Source: Sulfuricella sp. T08 (GTDB lineage: Bacteria > Pseudomonadota > Gammaproteobacteria > Burkholderiales > Sulfuricellaceae). From it: a stretch of 38,537 bases of DNA. The stretch's first letter is position 1. Each line of letters opens with the position of its first letter. The position numbers and the translations under genes are program-made. This document shows, one piece after another, positions 16,201 to 29,081 of the stretch. The notes under the pieces are model-generated. The model saw nothing but the letters and a program-made list of their open reading frames with translations, searched no databases and was not told where the DNA came from. The stretch is from contig NZ_DF967526.1 in assembly GCF_000971475.1 (NCBI RefSeq), positions 1 to 38,537 of the forward strand, read 5' to 3'.

Positions 16201-17291
16201 CCGGGCACGGTGAGCGAGGTTTCCGCCACGTTGGTGGCGAGCACGATGCGGCGCGCCCCGCCGGGCTTGAACACGCGCTCCTGCTCGGCGGCGGAAAGGC
16301 GGGCGAACAGGGGCAGGATTTCGCTGCCGGCGGGGTGATGCTTGCGTAAGGCTTCGGCGCAGTCGCGGATCTCGCGTTCGCCGGGGAGGAAGATCAGGAT
16401 GTCGCCGGAGCCGGTGCGCGAGACTTCGTCCACGGCATCGAGAATGGCCTCCTCGATATTTGCATCGCTAACCTCTTCTTCTACTTTTCCGCTCTCATTC
16501 TTGCGCTGGTGCAGTGGCCGGTAGCGGGTTTCCACCGGGTACAGCCGGCCCGAAACCTCGATCACCGGGGCGCCGTCGAAGTGATTTGAAAACCGCTCCG
16601 CATCGATGGTGGCCGAGGTGACGATGACTTTCAGGTCGGGGCGTTTCGGCAGGATCTGCTTCAGGTAACCGAGGAGGAAATCGATGTTGAGGCTGCGCTC
16701 GTGCGCTTCGTCGATGATGATGGTGTCGTAAGCAGAAAGGAAGCGGTCGTTCTGGGTTTCCGCCAGCAGGATGCCGTCGGTCATCAGCTTGATGTAGCTG
16801 TCCGTGCTGGTGTGATCGGAAAAGCGCACCTTGTAGCCTACCACCTGGCCGAGCGGGCTCTTCAGTTCCTGCGAGATACGCGAGGCCACGGTGCGGGCGG
16901 CGATGCGGCGCGGCTGGGTGTGGCCGATCAGGCCGGCGGCGCCGCGCTTGAGTTCCAGGCAGATTTTCGGCAGCTGGGTGGTCTTGCCCGAGCCGGTTTC
17001 GCCGCAGACGATGACCACCTGGTTGGCGGCGATGGCGGCGGCGATGTCCGCACGCTTGCCCGAGACCGGCAGCTCTTCAGGATAGATGGGAACGGGCAGC
17101 CGCTCCAGCCTTTGCTTCAGCCGCCCGGCAGAGCGCTCCACTGCGCCTTGCAGTTGCTGCAGCGCGACGTCCACGGGCTTGTTGGCGGTGGCCAGTGCGC
17201 GCAGCTTGTCCAGTTGCCGCCGGAAAGCGTGGCGGTCTGAGATCATGCAGGCGGGAAGCGCGGCGGCGAGGGTTCGGAGTGTCTGGTGCAC
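13272..17291 (-). CDS. hrpA: ATP-dependent RNA helicase HrpA
   Basis: A 1339-residue DEAH-box helicase implicated in rescuing stalled ribosomes and mRNA processing. The helicase core has GETGSGKTT (97-105), DEAHERS, SAT (VTSATID), and a motif VI-type QRAGRCGR. Helicase-associated and OB-like domains and the long DUF3418 C-terminal region follow. The GTG start at 17291 is used because the N-terminus aligns with E. coli HrpA from there; M16 at 17246 is an alternative. About residues 826-862 are encoded by two inverted copies of a dispersed repeat, inserted in frame between the OB region and the C-terminal domain. No promoter was identified. Confidence 0.93.
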   Translation of the reverse strand: MHQTLRTLAAALPACMISDRHAFRRQLDKLRALATANKPVDVALQQLQGAVERSAGRLKQRLERLPVPIYPEELPVSGKRADIAAAIAANQVVIVCGETGSGKTTQLPKICLELKRGAAGLIGHTQPRRIAARTVASRISQELKSPLGQVVGYKVRFSDHTSTDSYIKLMTDGILLAETQNDRFLSAYDTIIIDEAHERSLNIDFLLGYLKQILPKRPDLKVIVTSATIDAERFSNHFDGAPVIEVSGRLYPVETRYRPLHQRKNESGKVEEEVSDANIEEAILDAVDEVSRTGSGDILIFLPGEREIRDCAEALRKHHPAGSEILPLFARLSAAEQERVFKPGGARRIVLATNVAETSLTVPGIRYVIDPGYARLLRYSYRSKVERLQVEKISQASANQRAGRCGRVMSGVCVRLYAEEDFNTRPAFTDPEIRRSNLAAVILRMKALGLADIEDFPFLEPPDSRAITDGFKLLEELGAVDDQRALTETGRQIAKFPIDPRIARMILAAKAENCLTEVLIIASALSVQDPRDRPMDRQQAADDKHRQFQDDNSDFVAYIKLWAFYDEALKHKKSNRKLLDLCREHYLSATRLREWREIHGQLHAQVVEIGLRPNQTPASYEEIHRALLAGLLGNLGVKTETQEYAGAREIKFHLFPGSVIFKKAPKWVMAAELTETTKLYARCAARIEPEWIEKVAVDLLRRHYFDPHWEKATAQVAAFERVSLYGLTLVPRRRVHYGTINPTESRDIFIKGALVAGEFNTRSPFFEHNRKLVAEVEELEHKSRRQDVLVDEERIYAFYDARIPEGIHNGADFDKWLADQNKRPSPLPPRPAGERVGERGAPPKKLPLPNPLPQAGEGANVKNAGSDRLLYMSKDDLMRHGADAVTVELFPEILSVGETACRLAYRFEPGHTLDGVTLTVPLHLLNQMDARRFDWLVPGMIREKITVLVKALPKRLRSACVPVPDFVTAALMAMPIGQGSLTESLAAYIHKKTSQEVPPDTWKETDLPLHLRMNFRVVDEAGAEMASDRDLAALREKLGQAARLTFAQAPQLNIEKEGLTNWDFGDLPEKIAFTRSGQSLTGYPALEDDSDSVSIRLFDTPEAADAAMRAGVRRLLRLVLNPQMKQLDKSLPGFTQTALLLRAVANPDDLREDLLTAITDRAFLGDDELPRTTKAFTTQKDRARTRLAAVSDAACRILAAIAADYQAIQAKLAAKPPGNVAADISEQLANLVYKGFLSATPWEQLQHLPRYLKATVRRLEKLSGAVERDAKYTVAIRALWQDYQKRLEKHRKEGIIDPELGKFRWMMEELRVSMFAQELKTPYPVSVKRLQKAWEGVKA
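14718..14810. repeat. Paired copies of the dispersed repeat inserted in frame in hrpA
   Basis: One copy (14718-14755) and an inverted copy (14773-14810) form a large palindrome. On the minus strand they are translated as a proline/glycine/arginine-rich stretch including PLPQAGEG. The frame of hrpA is kept on both sides. The sequence matches the intergenic copy at 98-134 and the copy in the hsdR fragment. Confidence 0.85.
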
Positions 17292-17351
17292 GGCTGTTTG
17301 CAGGTAAGCAGGTGTGGCCGGAATTATACACCGGGGGCAAGCGGAAATTAC

Positions 17352-17380
17352 TTGACTAAATTACTTGGTATTTGTATATT
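17352..17380 (+). promoter_or_regulatory. Sigma-70-like promoter upstream of nifJ
   Basis: TTGACT (17352-17357) and TATATT (17375-17380) are separated by exactly 17 bases. The predicted start is near 17387. Because a terminator follows about 30-60 bases later, the promoter may drive a short RNA or an attenuated nifJ transcript. Confidence 0.6.
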
Positions 17381-17411
17381 TAAATCAAATTTAGTACATG
17401 CTTCCCCTGTT

Positions 17412-17446
17412 CCGCCTTGTCGATTCGTCGGCGGGCGGTTTTTTTT
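17412..17446 (+). terminator. Terminator or attenuator in the nifJ upstream region
   Basis: CCGCC (17412-17416) can pair with GGCGG at 17430-17434 or 17434-17438, with an inner CGA-TTCG-TCG hairpin. Eight Ts follow, then GCCC and six more Ts. No plus-strand gene lies before it, so it would end a transcript from the promoter at 17352-17380, about 60 nucleotides long. Confidence 0.6.
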
Positions 17447-17599
17447 GCCCTTTTTTCGTCTAAATAAAACTTGTATAAGATATCTTAGATAGATTATATG
17501 ATGACTGTTGCCTGGCTTCACGAGTCATGGTAGTTTGAACATGTCATCGTCAGTTTTGTCTTAGAATGATTGAACAGATCGTCATTAAGGGGTGTTTCG

Positions 17600-21205
<3,606 letters not shown>

Positions 21206-21515
21206 TTGGTCTTAGTTTGTGTAGTTCCTCCCCTTGGCCGTGCCGGTTTTCTGGCACGGCGTTTTTTTTTGGATGTTACCAATCCACAGCGGAATCAATG
21301 AATCGATAGGATTGTTTCTTTAATACCAATAGTATTCAGCGTCGCGTTGACGCGATAAAAAACATCGATAACCCCATGCGTTATGGCGTGGCCATGCCGG
21401 ATGCAGGTGCCTGGAAACCTACGAAGAACGATAAAAGCGGCGCCTATCCTTGTGACTGTGCGTTCCCGCCCCTACAATACCGCCTTATCCCCCAATAAAA
21501 TCCGGTTTCACTGCA
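21206..21515. other. Intergenic region between nifJ and clcA
   Basis: This 310-base stretch holds the nifJ terminator at its start. Beyond it only short imperfect palindromes are visible (AATAC-N5-GTATT near 21323, CGCGT-TG-ACGCG near 21343). I see no convincing promoter, riboswitch or small gene. Confidence 0.4.
21237..21270 (+). terminator. nifJ terminator
   Basis: GCCGTGCC and its exact complement GGCACGGC are separated by eight bases and followed by G and a run of at least eight Ts. It lies 31 bases after the nifJ stop codon. Confidence 0.93.
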
Positions 21516-22889
21516 TTGTCAAAGCGCTACCTCAACCGCTCCACCCATGTCTGGCTGTCGATCCGCCACTGGAAGCGGCGACTGCTGTTCTGGACCGGAG
21601 CTATCTGCGTCGGCGCAGCCGCAGTCTTCTTCGCCCGGGGAAGTGAAGAATCCAACCAGCTATTCCACCGTATCATCGAGTTTTCCCCCTACCTGCCACT
21701 GATTATCGCGCCTGCCGGACTTGCGCTGGTGGCTTACATCACCCGCCGTTTTTTCCCGGGTTCCCAGGGTAGCGGTATTCCTCAGACCATAGCCGCCCTC
21801 AAAATGCAGGACAGCAAAGACCGTGAATCCGTGCTTTCGCTGCGCATCGCCCTGGGAAAAATCCCCCTGACCCTGATCGCCCTGCTGTCGGGCGCATCCG
21901 TGGGGCGCGAAGGCCCGACGGTTCAGATCGGCGCCGCCATCATGCATTCCCTCGGAAAGCTGGGCCGTTTTCCCCGCCTGGAAATGGAACGAGGACTGAT
22001 CCTTGCCGGCGGGGCTGCCGGCGTGGCGGCTGCCTTTAACACCCCACTTGCCGGCGTGGTATTCGCCATCGAGGAAATGAGCCGGTCCTTCGAGGAAAAA
22101 ACCAACGGCATCGTGCTTACCGCAGTGATCGTTGCCGGCATGACCTCGCTCGCCATGATGGGCAATTACACTTACTTCGGCTACACAGATGCATCGCTCG
22201 ATCTCGACCACGGCTGGATTGCGGTTCTGGTCTGCGGCGTCACGGGCGGCCTGCTCGGCGGCTTGTTCAGCCGCATCCTGATTGCTTTTTCACGCGGCAT
22301 CCCGGGCCGCATCGGTGCTCTGATGAAGGAGCGTCCGATCGTTTTCGCCGCCCTGTGCGGCTTCGTGCTGGCGCTGATCGGCCTGCTTTCCGGCAGCACT
22401 ACCTACGGCACCGGTTATCAGGAAGCACAGCAAATCATCTCTGAAGGCGCTCCCCTGCCTGAAACCTACGGCATCCTCAAAATGCTGGCGACGATCGTTT
22501 CCTATGTGAGCGGCATTCCGGGCGGTATTTTTGCGCCTTCGCTGGCGATTGGCGCCGGCTTCGGCTCCAACCTGGCGGAAATAATGCCCTATGCACCGGC
22601 CGGTGCTGTAGTGATTCTCGGTATGGTGGCCTATTTTGCAGGCGTGGTGCAGGCACCCATTACCGCCTTCGTCATCGTGATGGAAATGACCAATAACCAC
22701 GCCATGCTGCTCCCGCTCATGGCGGCCTCGATCATCGCCTCGGCCACTTCGCGCCTGATCTGCCACAAGCCTTTATACAAGAGCCTGGCTGACAACTTCC
22801 TGCAGCGTTCCACCAGCACGGCAGTTCCTTCCCTGCTGCTTCCCGATCCGCCGCAGCAGGAAGCGAACGGCAAACCACCAGCTCCCTGA
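21516..22889 (+). CDS. clcA: ClC-family H+/Cl- exchange transporter
   Basis: A 457-residue ClC membrane protein. The selectivity motifs GSGIP (85-89), GREGP (130-134, gating Glu132) and GIPGGIFAP are present. Glu187 in AIEEM matches the internal proton glutamate of ClC-ec1, so it is more likely an H+/Cl- antiporter than a channel. The GREGP form also argues against a CLC-F fluoride carrier. The only in-frame start near the N-terminus is TTG at 21516 with no clear ribosome-binding site. It stands alone on the plus strand, with a weak terminator after it. Confidence 0.92.
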   Translation: MSKRYLNRSTHVWLSIRHWKRRLLFWTGAICVGAAAVFFARGSEESNQLFHRIIEFSPYLPLIIAPAGLALVAYITRRFFPGSQGSGIPQTIAALKMQDSKDRESVLSLRIALGKIPLTLIALLSGASVGREGPTVQIGAAIMHSLGKLGRFPRLEMERGLILAGGAAGVAAAFNTPLAGVVFAIEEMSRSFEEKTNGIVLTAVIVAGMTSLAMMGNYTYFGYTDASLDLDHGWIAVLVCGVTGGLLGGLFSRILIAFSRGIPGRIGALMKERPIVFAALCGFVLALIGLLSGSTTYGTGYQEAQQIISEGAPLPETYGILKMLATIVSYVSGIPGGIFAPSLAIGAGFGSNLAEIMPYAPAGAVVILGMVAYFAGVVQAPITAFVIVMEMTNNHAMLLPLMAASIIASATSRLICHKPLYKSLADNFLQRSTSTAVPSLLLPDPPQQEANGKPPAP

Positions 22890-22928
22890 ATACGCCCTTA
22901 ATTATTGATAAGCCGTCACGCTAAACGA

Positions 22929-22960
22929 GAATGTCAACTTCGACATTCCGCATGTTTTTT
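22929..22960 (+). terminator. Weak terminator after clcA
   Basis: GAATGTC and its exact complement GACATTC flank a six-base loop. A short CGCATG spacer and six Ts follow. It overlaps the end of the convergent CbiM-like gene region. Confidence 0.5.
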
Positions 22961-22963
22961 GCA

Positions 22964-23632
22964 CTATTTGTTGCGCTTCAGGTAGCGTACGTCGTCGAAC
23001 GTGCTGACCCAGTGCGGCACGTAAACCACCATCAGGGTGATTGCCATGCCGGTGGTGACTGCCTCGGACCAGGCCATCAGGATGAAGTAGGGCAGGTAGT
23101 CGTGGTAGAGATAAGCCGGCAGGTAGGTGCCGGACAGTTGCAGCAGCAGTGTTCCGCCCAGCCCGGTGACAGCCATCGCCAGTGCGCCACCGAAAAAGGC
23201 GTTGAGAAAGATGTAAACGAAAAGATGGTTGGGCAGTTTTCGATCCACCAGCCAGTAGATACCGTAGCTCACGGCTACCGGCAAGGCGCCCATGATGAGC
23301 GCATTCCAGCCGTATCCCTGCCAGCCGCTCATGCCTGCCAGGGTGACGGCCGTCAGAACAATGGTGAGTCCGAGCAAGGCCAGTTGCGGCCCGAACATCA
23401 GCGTCATGGCGGTAGTACCGAGCAGGTGAAAGTTCAGCCCCGGCTTGATGCCGGTCTTGATGCTCCAGAGTGCCATGAGAAGCACGCAGGTGCCCAGCCA
23501 CACATTCAGCGGGCTGGCATCCTTGAGCTTGCGCCAGGGTGCAGTCAGGACTGCCCAGAACAGGACCAGTGCATAGAGTCCCTGTCCGGTCCAGTACCAG
23601 CCTGAAGGCAGTAGATTGTCAGGTAAATTCAT
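22964..23632 (-). CDS. CbiM-like energy-coupling permease
   Basis: A 222-residue membrane protein with about six or seven hydrophobic segments and the segment KPGLNFHLLGTTAMTLMFGPQLALLGL, which resembles the metal-site region of CbiM/NikM substrate components. CbiM-type proteins import Co2+ or Ni2+ with CbiQ/CbiO partners, none of which is present here. It is divergently placed to a HAD hydrolase and near a BtuC-type transporter, so a cobalt/cobalamin link is possible. The ATG has only CAGG directly in front. Confidence 0.75.
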   Translation of the reverse strand: MNLPDNLLPSGWYWTGQGLYALVLFWAVLTAPWRKLKDASPLNVWLGTCVLLMALWSIKTGIKPGLNFHLLGTTAMTLMFGPQLALLGLTIVLTAVTLAGMSGWQGYGWNALIMGALPVAVSYGIYWLVDRKLPNHLFVYIFLNAFFGGALAMAVTGLGGTLLLQLSGTYLPAYLYHDYLPYFILMAWSEAVTTGMAITLMVVYVPHWVSTFDDVRYLKRNK

Positions 23633-23683
23633 CCTGTTATTTTAGGCTATACTCCGCCTTATTTTACTTTGTGGAGATTGATT

Positions 23684-24349
23684 TTGCGACTGGTGCTATT
23701 TGATCTGGACAACACACTGCTTTCCGGAGACAGCGATTTCGAGTGGGCACAGTTCCTGATCGAGCGCGGCGTGCTCGATCGCGAGGTTTACGAGGCGCGC
23801 AACCAGTCGTTCTACGATCAGTACAAGGCCGGCTCGCTGGATATCCACGAGTTCCTGGACTTTCAGTTGAAACCGCTGTCGCGCCACCCGCGGACCCAGC
23901 TGGATATCTGGCATGGGCAATTCATGCGCGAAAAGATTTTACCGATCATTAACCAGAAGGCGCGCGACCTGGTCGACCGGAGCCTGCGCGAGGCGGACCT
24001 GGTGGCGATCATCACCGCCACCAACAGCTTCGTCACGATGCCGATCGCCAGAGCGTTCGGGGTCGAGCACCTGATCGCGACGGAACCGGAACAGAACGGC
24101 GTCGAATTCACCGGCAAGGTGGCCGGCACGCCCAGCTTCCGCGAGGGAAAAATCACCCGGCTCGAAGCCTGGTTGAAACAGCGCGGGGTGGACTGGGAAG
24201 GTGTGCAGGAGAGCTGGTTCTACAGTGATTCCCTTAACGATCTGCCGCTGCTGGAACAGGTCAGCAACCCGGTGGCGGTGGATCCCGATCCTACTCTGAA
24301 GGTGCATGCCGAGAACAGCGGCTGGCCGATCATTTCCCTGCGGAATTAA
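23684..24349 (+). CDS. HAD-IB family hydrolase (phosphoserine phosphatase-like)
   Basis: A 221-residue HAD phosphatase. Motif I FDLDNTLL has nucleophile Asp7 and Asp9, motif II lies in IITATNS, and the final motif is YSDSLNDLPLL. A helical cap of the SerB/HAD-IB type occupies about residues 15-90. A TTG start at 23684 is chosen because GTGGAG lies seven bases upstream and the resulting N-terminus (MRLVLFDLDNT) fits the family; ORF extension to 23669 is also possible. The substrate is unknown. It precedes the FecCD permease gene by nine bases, suggesting co-transcription. Confidence 0.88.
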   Translation: MRLVLFDLDNTLLSGDSDFEWAQFLIERGVLDREVYEARNQSFYDQYKAGSLDIHEFLDFQLKPLSRHPRTQLDIWHGQFMREKILPIINQKARDLVDRSLREADLVAIITATNSFVTMPIARAFGVEHLIATEPEQNGVEFTGKVAGTPSFREGKITRLEAWLKQRGVDWEGVQESWFYSDSLNDLPLLEQVSNPVAVDPDPTLKVHAENSGWPIISLRN

Positions 24350-24358
24350 GCAGCGCAC

Positions 24359-25320
24359 GTGTCGCGCCCTTTTCTGCTGATCCTGTTTCTGATCCTGACG
24401 CCGCTTAGTCTGCTGGCTGGCGTCGCCTTCGGCAGCGTCGACCTGTCCCTGGGTGAGGTGATGTGCGCGCTTGCCGGCAAGGAAGCCGGGCTGGCGACGG
24501 ATATCGTGTGGCAGCTGCGCCTGCCGCGCGTGGCCAGTGCTTTCGCCTGCGGCGGCTCGCTGGCCTTGGCCGGTGCGCTGTTGCAGGCGTTGCTGCGCAA
24601 TCCCCTGGCCGATCCTTACGTCCTGGGCATTTCCGGCGGATCTGCTGTGGCGGCTCTGGTGGCGATGCTGTTTGGCCTGGCAGCTGCGGCGGTAAACTTT
24701 GCCGCTCTCGGCGGGGCGCTGGCCGCGGTCGGACTGGTATTCGCCCTGGGCTTTGGCCGCGGCGGGAATATGCAGCGCCTGCTGCTGACCGGTGTGGTGC
24801 TGTCGGCCGGATTCGGCGCGCTGATCAGCCTGCTGCTCACCCTGGCGCCGGGGGCACAGGTGCGCGGCATGCTGTTCTGGCTGATGGGTGACCTTTCCCA
24901 GGCGCAGGCTCCGGGCCTGGCCTGGGGCGTACTGGTAGCGGCGCTGGCGCTTGCCTGGTGGCAGGCAAATAGCCTGGACATCCTCGGCCTTGGCGAACTC
25001 AAGGCCAAGTCACTGGGTGTGGCGGTGCGGCCGTTGCAGTTAGGTATATATTTTACCGCCTCCGCCGCCACTGCGGCGGTGGTGGTTGAGGCCGGAGCGA
25101 TCGGCTTCGTCGGCCTGATCGTGCCGCACTTCGTTCGCCTGCTTGGCGTCAGCGGCCATCGCTGGCTGTTGCCGCTGGCCGTGCTGGCCGGCGGCAGCTT
25201 CCTGACCCTGGCCGATACCTTGGCGCGCACGGCCATTGCACCGCAACAGCTGCCGGTGGGGGTGCTCACCGCTCTGCTCGGCGTACCGTTGCTGCTGTTT
25301 CTGCTGACGCGGAGAACCTG

Positions 25321-25321
<1 letters not shown>
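24359..25321 (+). CDS. FecCD/BtuC-family ABC transporter permease
   Basis: A 320-residue inner-membrane permease of the iron-siderophore/vitamin B12 family. Family motifs are QLRLPRVASAFACGGSLALAG, RNPLADPYVLGISGG and GAIGFVGLIVPHFVRLL. About nine or ten transmembrane segments are expected. The start is GTG. Its stop overlaps the ATPase start in a TGATG arrangement, so the pair is translationally coupled. No periplasmic binding protein or TonB receptor is in the window, so the choice between cobalamin, haem and siderophore cannot be settled; the nearby CbiM-like gene favours cobalamin. Confidence 0.9.
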
Positions 25322-26075
<754 letters not shown>

Positions 26076-26079
<4 letters not shown>

Positions 26080-27098
26080 GGTTAGTCGTCTGCAGCCTGT
26101 TTGCTGCATCGTTCGTCGCACATGCCGACCGTTTGCCCCAGCAGGCGGTGGATACCGCTGAAATTCCCGAGATTGTCATTTCCGCTGCGGACGCCGACAG
26201 CAAGCCCCTGCCTTATTACCGCATTGCTCCGGACGTGTATTTCCTCTACGCCAATATTGCCGAGGTCGATGGCAAGAACCGCGGTTTCAACGGCAACGCC
26301 GGCTTCGTCGTGACCGACGAGGGGGTAGTGGTGATCGACAGCCTGGGAACGCCCAAGCTGGGTCGGCGGCTGATTGCCACGGTGCGCAAGGTGACAGACA
26401 AGCCGATCAGGTATTTGATCCTCACCCACAACCATCCCGACCATTCCTACGGTGCGGTGGCTTTCCGGCAACTTCCCGGCATCAAGATCGTCGGCCACGT
26501 GGGCACGCTGGAATATCTTGGTTCAGACAATCTGCCGGCTTCGGTCGCTTTCCGCCGCCGTATCCTTGCCGCGGACATGAAGGGATTCAAGGGCGTGGAG
26601 CCCGACATCCTGGTGGGCGGCGAGATCTATAGCCACTACGATTTCACTTTGGGCGGCAAAACCTTCGCCGTGTATAATGCCGACCACCACCATTCGTTCG
26701 GCGATCTCGTGGTGCACCAGGCAGAAGACCGGATTCTTTGGATTTCCGACCTTGCTTTCAACAATCGTTCCACTTTCATGGGTGATGGACATTCAGGTGC
26801 CGCCCTGGAGGCGATAGACTGGCTGCGGAGGACTTTCCCGGATACCCGGCTGATGATTCCGGGCCATGGCAGCGCCCAGACACCGCCGTTCCCGATGGTG
26901 GAAAAGACTTACAGCTACATCAAGCGACTGCGCGATGAAATGCGTGCCGCCGTGGAGGCGGGGCAGGATCTCGAAAGTGCGGTGCGCCTGTCCGATTTTG
27001 CGGATTGGCACGCAACTCCGCTCTACCATGAGAACCATAAAAAAAATGCCAATTTCATTTACCGCGAGATGGAACAAGAAGTTTATTTCGGCAAATAA
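26076..27098 (+). CDS. Exported metallo-beta-lactamase-fold hydrolase
   Basis: A 340-residue zinc hydrolase. The signal peptide MRLVVCSLFAASFVAHA is followed by the mature domain with metal motif H118-x-H120-x-D122-H123 (THNHPDH). Further metal histidines lie in ADHHHSFGD and IPGHG, and an aspartate in ISDLAF. The start at 26076 overlaps the ATPase stop (ATGA), implying translational coupling; an upstream GTG at 26025 would remove the signal peptide from the N-terminus. Its place in a transporter operon is unexpected. The substrate is unknown; it resembles quinoprotein-relay and lactonase-like periplasmic members. Confidence 0.85.
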
Positions 27099-27199
27099 AT
27101 TAAGGGTGAGGCGTGAGGGGGAAAGTCATTAAGAGTGTCCCTTCACTTTACTTTAAACCCTTGGCGCCCACTCTTAGCCACCCAGAGACTACATAAAGA

Positions 27200-28573
27200 A
27201 TGATCCGTAAACTTATCAACCGCGTTTTCCAGAAAAAATCACCAAAAAACGGTGAGCCACGCATCTTCAAACTGAAATCCCACGGCATCACCGCCGACCA
27301 GCTCACCCCGTGCGCGCTGAAGACGGTGAAGACGCTGCAGCAGGCGGGTTTCAAGGCCTTCGTCGTGGGTGGCGCGGTGCGCGACCTGCTGCTGGGCAGG
27401 GAACCCAAGGATTTCGACGTGGCCACCGATGCCGATCCGGATGAGGTGCGCAATCTGTTCCGGCGTTCCCGCATCATCGGGCGGCGCTTCCGCATCGTCC
27501 ATGTGATGTGCGGCGCCGAAACCATCGAGGTATCCACCTTCCGCACCGTCGCCGTTGCCACCAACAACGATCGTGATGACCGCCAGACCGACCAGGAAAG
27601 CGGCCGTATTCTGCGCGACAACGTATTTGGCTCCCAGGTGGAAGACGCGATGCGTCGCGATTTCACGATCAACGCGCTGTATTACGACCCGGTCAGCCAG
27701 GAAATCTGGGATTACCACAATGGCGTGGCCGACCTCAAGGCCGGGGTGATGCGCATCATCGGTGACCCGGCTCAGCGCTACCGCGAGGACCCGGTGCGGA
27801 TGCTGCGCGCCGTGCGCTTTGCTGCCAAGCTCGGGCTGAAACTGGATCCGGCGGCGATCAAACCGATCCGGGAACTGGCCGATCTGCTGGAGGATGTCCC
27901 CGCGGCGCGGCTGTTCGACGAAATGCTCAAACTGCTTTTTTCCGGCCATGCGGTACAAAGCATCCTGCTGCTGCGCAAGAAGGGCTTGCACCATGGCTTG
28001 CTGCCGATGCTCGACGTGATCCTGGAACAGCCGATGGGCGAGCGTTTCGTCATGTTGGCGCTGGCTAAGACCGACCAGCGCATTCTGGATGGGAAGCCGA
28101 TTTCTCCCGCCTACCTGTTCGCGGCCCTGCTCTGGCACGAAGTACTGGCTGCCTGGCAGCAATCCCAGGCCGAAGGGGAAAAGCCGGTTCCGGCACTGTA
28201 TCTGGCGATGGACGTGGTTTTAGCGGCGCAGAGCGAGAAACTGGCGATTCCCCATCGCTACGATGCGGTGATGAAGGAAATCTGGACGATGCAGCCGCGC
28301 TTCCTCCAGCGTGCAGGCCAGCGTCCGTTCCGCCTGCTCGAGCATCCGCGCTTCCGCGCTGCCTTCGATTTTCTGATGATGCGTTGCGAAAGTGGCGAGG
28401 TCGATGCCGAAGTTGGCCGCTGGTGGGAAGATTTTCAGGATGCCGGCGACCACGAACGTGGTCAGATGCTGATCAAGGACGAAGCCCCCGCTGCCAAGAA
28501 ACGACGGCGCCGCCGCAAGCCCAAGGCTGCCGGGGAGGCGGGAGAAGCATCAATCGCTGAGTCGCAGGACTGA
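27200..28573 (+). CDS. pcnB: Poly(A) polymerase I
   Basis: A 457-residue nucleotidyltransferase that adds poly(A) tails to RNA 3' ends and promotes their decay. Class II nucleotidyltransferase motifs are GGAVRDLLLG and the catalytic DFDVATDA pair. The RNA-binding neck follows (RDFTINALYYDP, GDPAQRYREDPVRMLRAVRFAAKLG). A lysine/arginine-rich C-terminus (KKRRRRRKPKAA) fits the PcnB group rather than CCA transferase. It heads a run of tightly spaced genes: folK begins four bases after its stop. Confidence 0.95.
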   Translation: MIRKLINRVFQKKSPKNGEPRIFKLKSHGITADQLTPCALKTVKTLQQAGFKAFVVGGAVRDLLLGREPKDFDVATDADPDEVRNLFRRSRIIGRRFRIVHVMCGAETIEVSTFRTVAVATNNDRDDRQTDQESGRILRDNVFGSQVEDAMRRDFTINALYYDPVSQEIWDYHNGVADLKAGVMRIIGDPAQRYREDPVRMLRAVRFAAKLGLKLDPAAIKPIRELADLLEDVPAARLFDEMLKLLFSGHAVQSILLLRKKGLHHGLLPMLDVILEQPMGERFVMLALAKTDQRILDGKPISPAYLFAALLWHEVLAAWQQSQAEGEKPVPALYLAMDVVLAAQSEKLAIPHRYDAVMKEIWTMQPRFLQRAGQRPFRLLEHPRFRAAFDFLMMRCESGEVDAEVGRWWEDFQDAGDHERGQMLIKDEAPAAKKRRRRRKPKAAGEAGEASIAESQD

Positions 28574-28577
28574 GTTT

Positions 28578-29075
28578 ATGTTGCCCCCGCTTTTCAAGCG
28601 CGCCTTCATCGGCCTCGGCAGCAACCTGTCCGATCCTGGCGCGCATATCCTCAAGGCTTTCGCTGAGCTCGGTAATCTGCCGCAAACCCGGCTGCTATCG
28701 TGTTCCTCGCTCTATCGCAGCGAGCCGGTGGGCTATGCCGATCAGCCAGACTTCATCAATGCCGTGGCCGAGATAGCAACCGCTCTGGCGCCGCATGCGT
28801 TGCTCGAAGTGCTGCTCGACATGGAGCATCGCCACGGGCGTGTGCGCGAGTTCCGTAATGCACCGCGCATCCTCGACCTGGATATCCTGCTCTACGACGA
28901 CCTTACCTGCCACGAGCACGGTCTGACCTTACCTCATCCGCGTATGCATGAGCGCGCCTTCGTGCTCCAGCCTTTGCATGAAATCGCGCCAAGTCGCATC
29001 ATAGGCGGGCATGGGTCAGTGGGCGAGTGTCTGGAAAAATGCGCCGGCCAGCGGGTGGAACGGATGGAGGAATAA
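28578..29075 (+). CDS. folK: 2-amino-4-hydroxy-6-hydroxymethyldihydropteridine pyrophosphokinase
   Basis: HPPK transfers pyrophosphate from ATP to the pterin in folate synthesis. The 165-residue sequence shows the family pattern: GLGSNLSDP near the N-terminus, SSLYRSEPVGYADQPDFINAVAEI, and the signature RNAPRILDLDILLYDD with its magnesium-binding aspartates. PHPRMHERAFVLQPL follows. The ATG at 28578 follows pcnB by four bases. The pcnB-folK-kinase-panB order is common in betaproteobacteria. Confidence 0.96.
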   Translation: MLPPLFKRAFIGLGSNLSDPGAHILKAFAELGNLPQTRLLSCSSLYRSEPVGYADQPDFINAVAEIATALAPHALLEVLLDMEHRHGRVREFRNAPRILDLDILLYDDLTCHEHGLTLPHPRMHERAFVLQPLHEIAPSRIIGGHGSVGECLEKCAGQRVERMEE

Positions 29076-29081
29076 GCCAGG

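Larger units (their letters stand above)
17292..17599. other. Divergent intergenic region between hrpA and nifJ
   Basis: This 308-base AT-rich region holds a strong sigma-70-like promoter (17352-17380) and a terminator (17412-17446), both pointing towards nifJ. Further along is a second promoter-like pair (TTGTAT at 17471, TTATAT at 17494, 17-base spacing) straddling the palindrome AAGATATCTT (17477-17486), a possible operator. No protein gene is supported. Confidence 0.55.

Noticed and set aside
21360-21515. Fluoride riboswitch before the ClC gene
   Set aside because: The expected pseudoknot motifs are not present and the transporter has GREGP, not the CLC-F signature.
23633-23683. Cobalamin riboswitch between the divergent CbiM-like and HAD genes
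   Set aside because: The gap of about 50 bases is far too short for that RNA.
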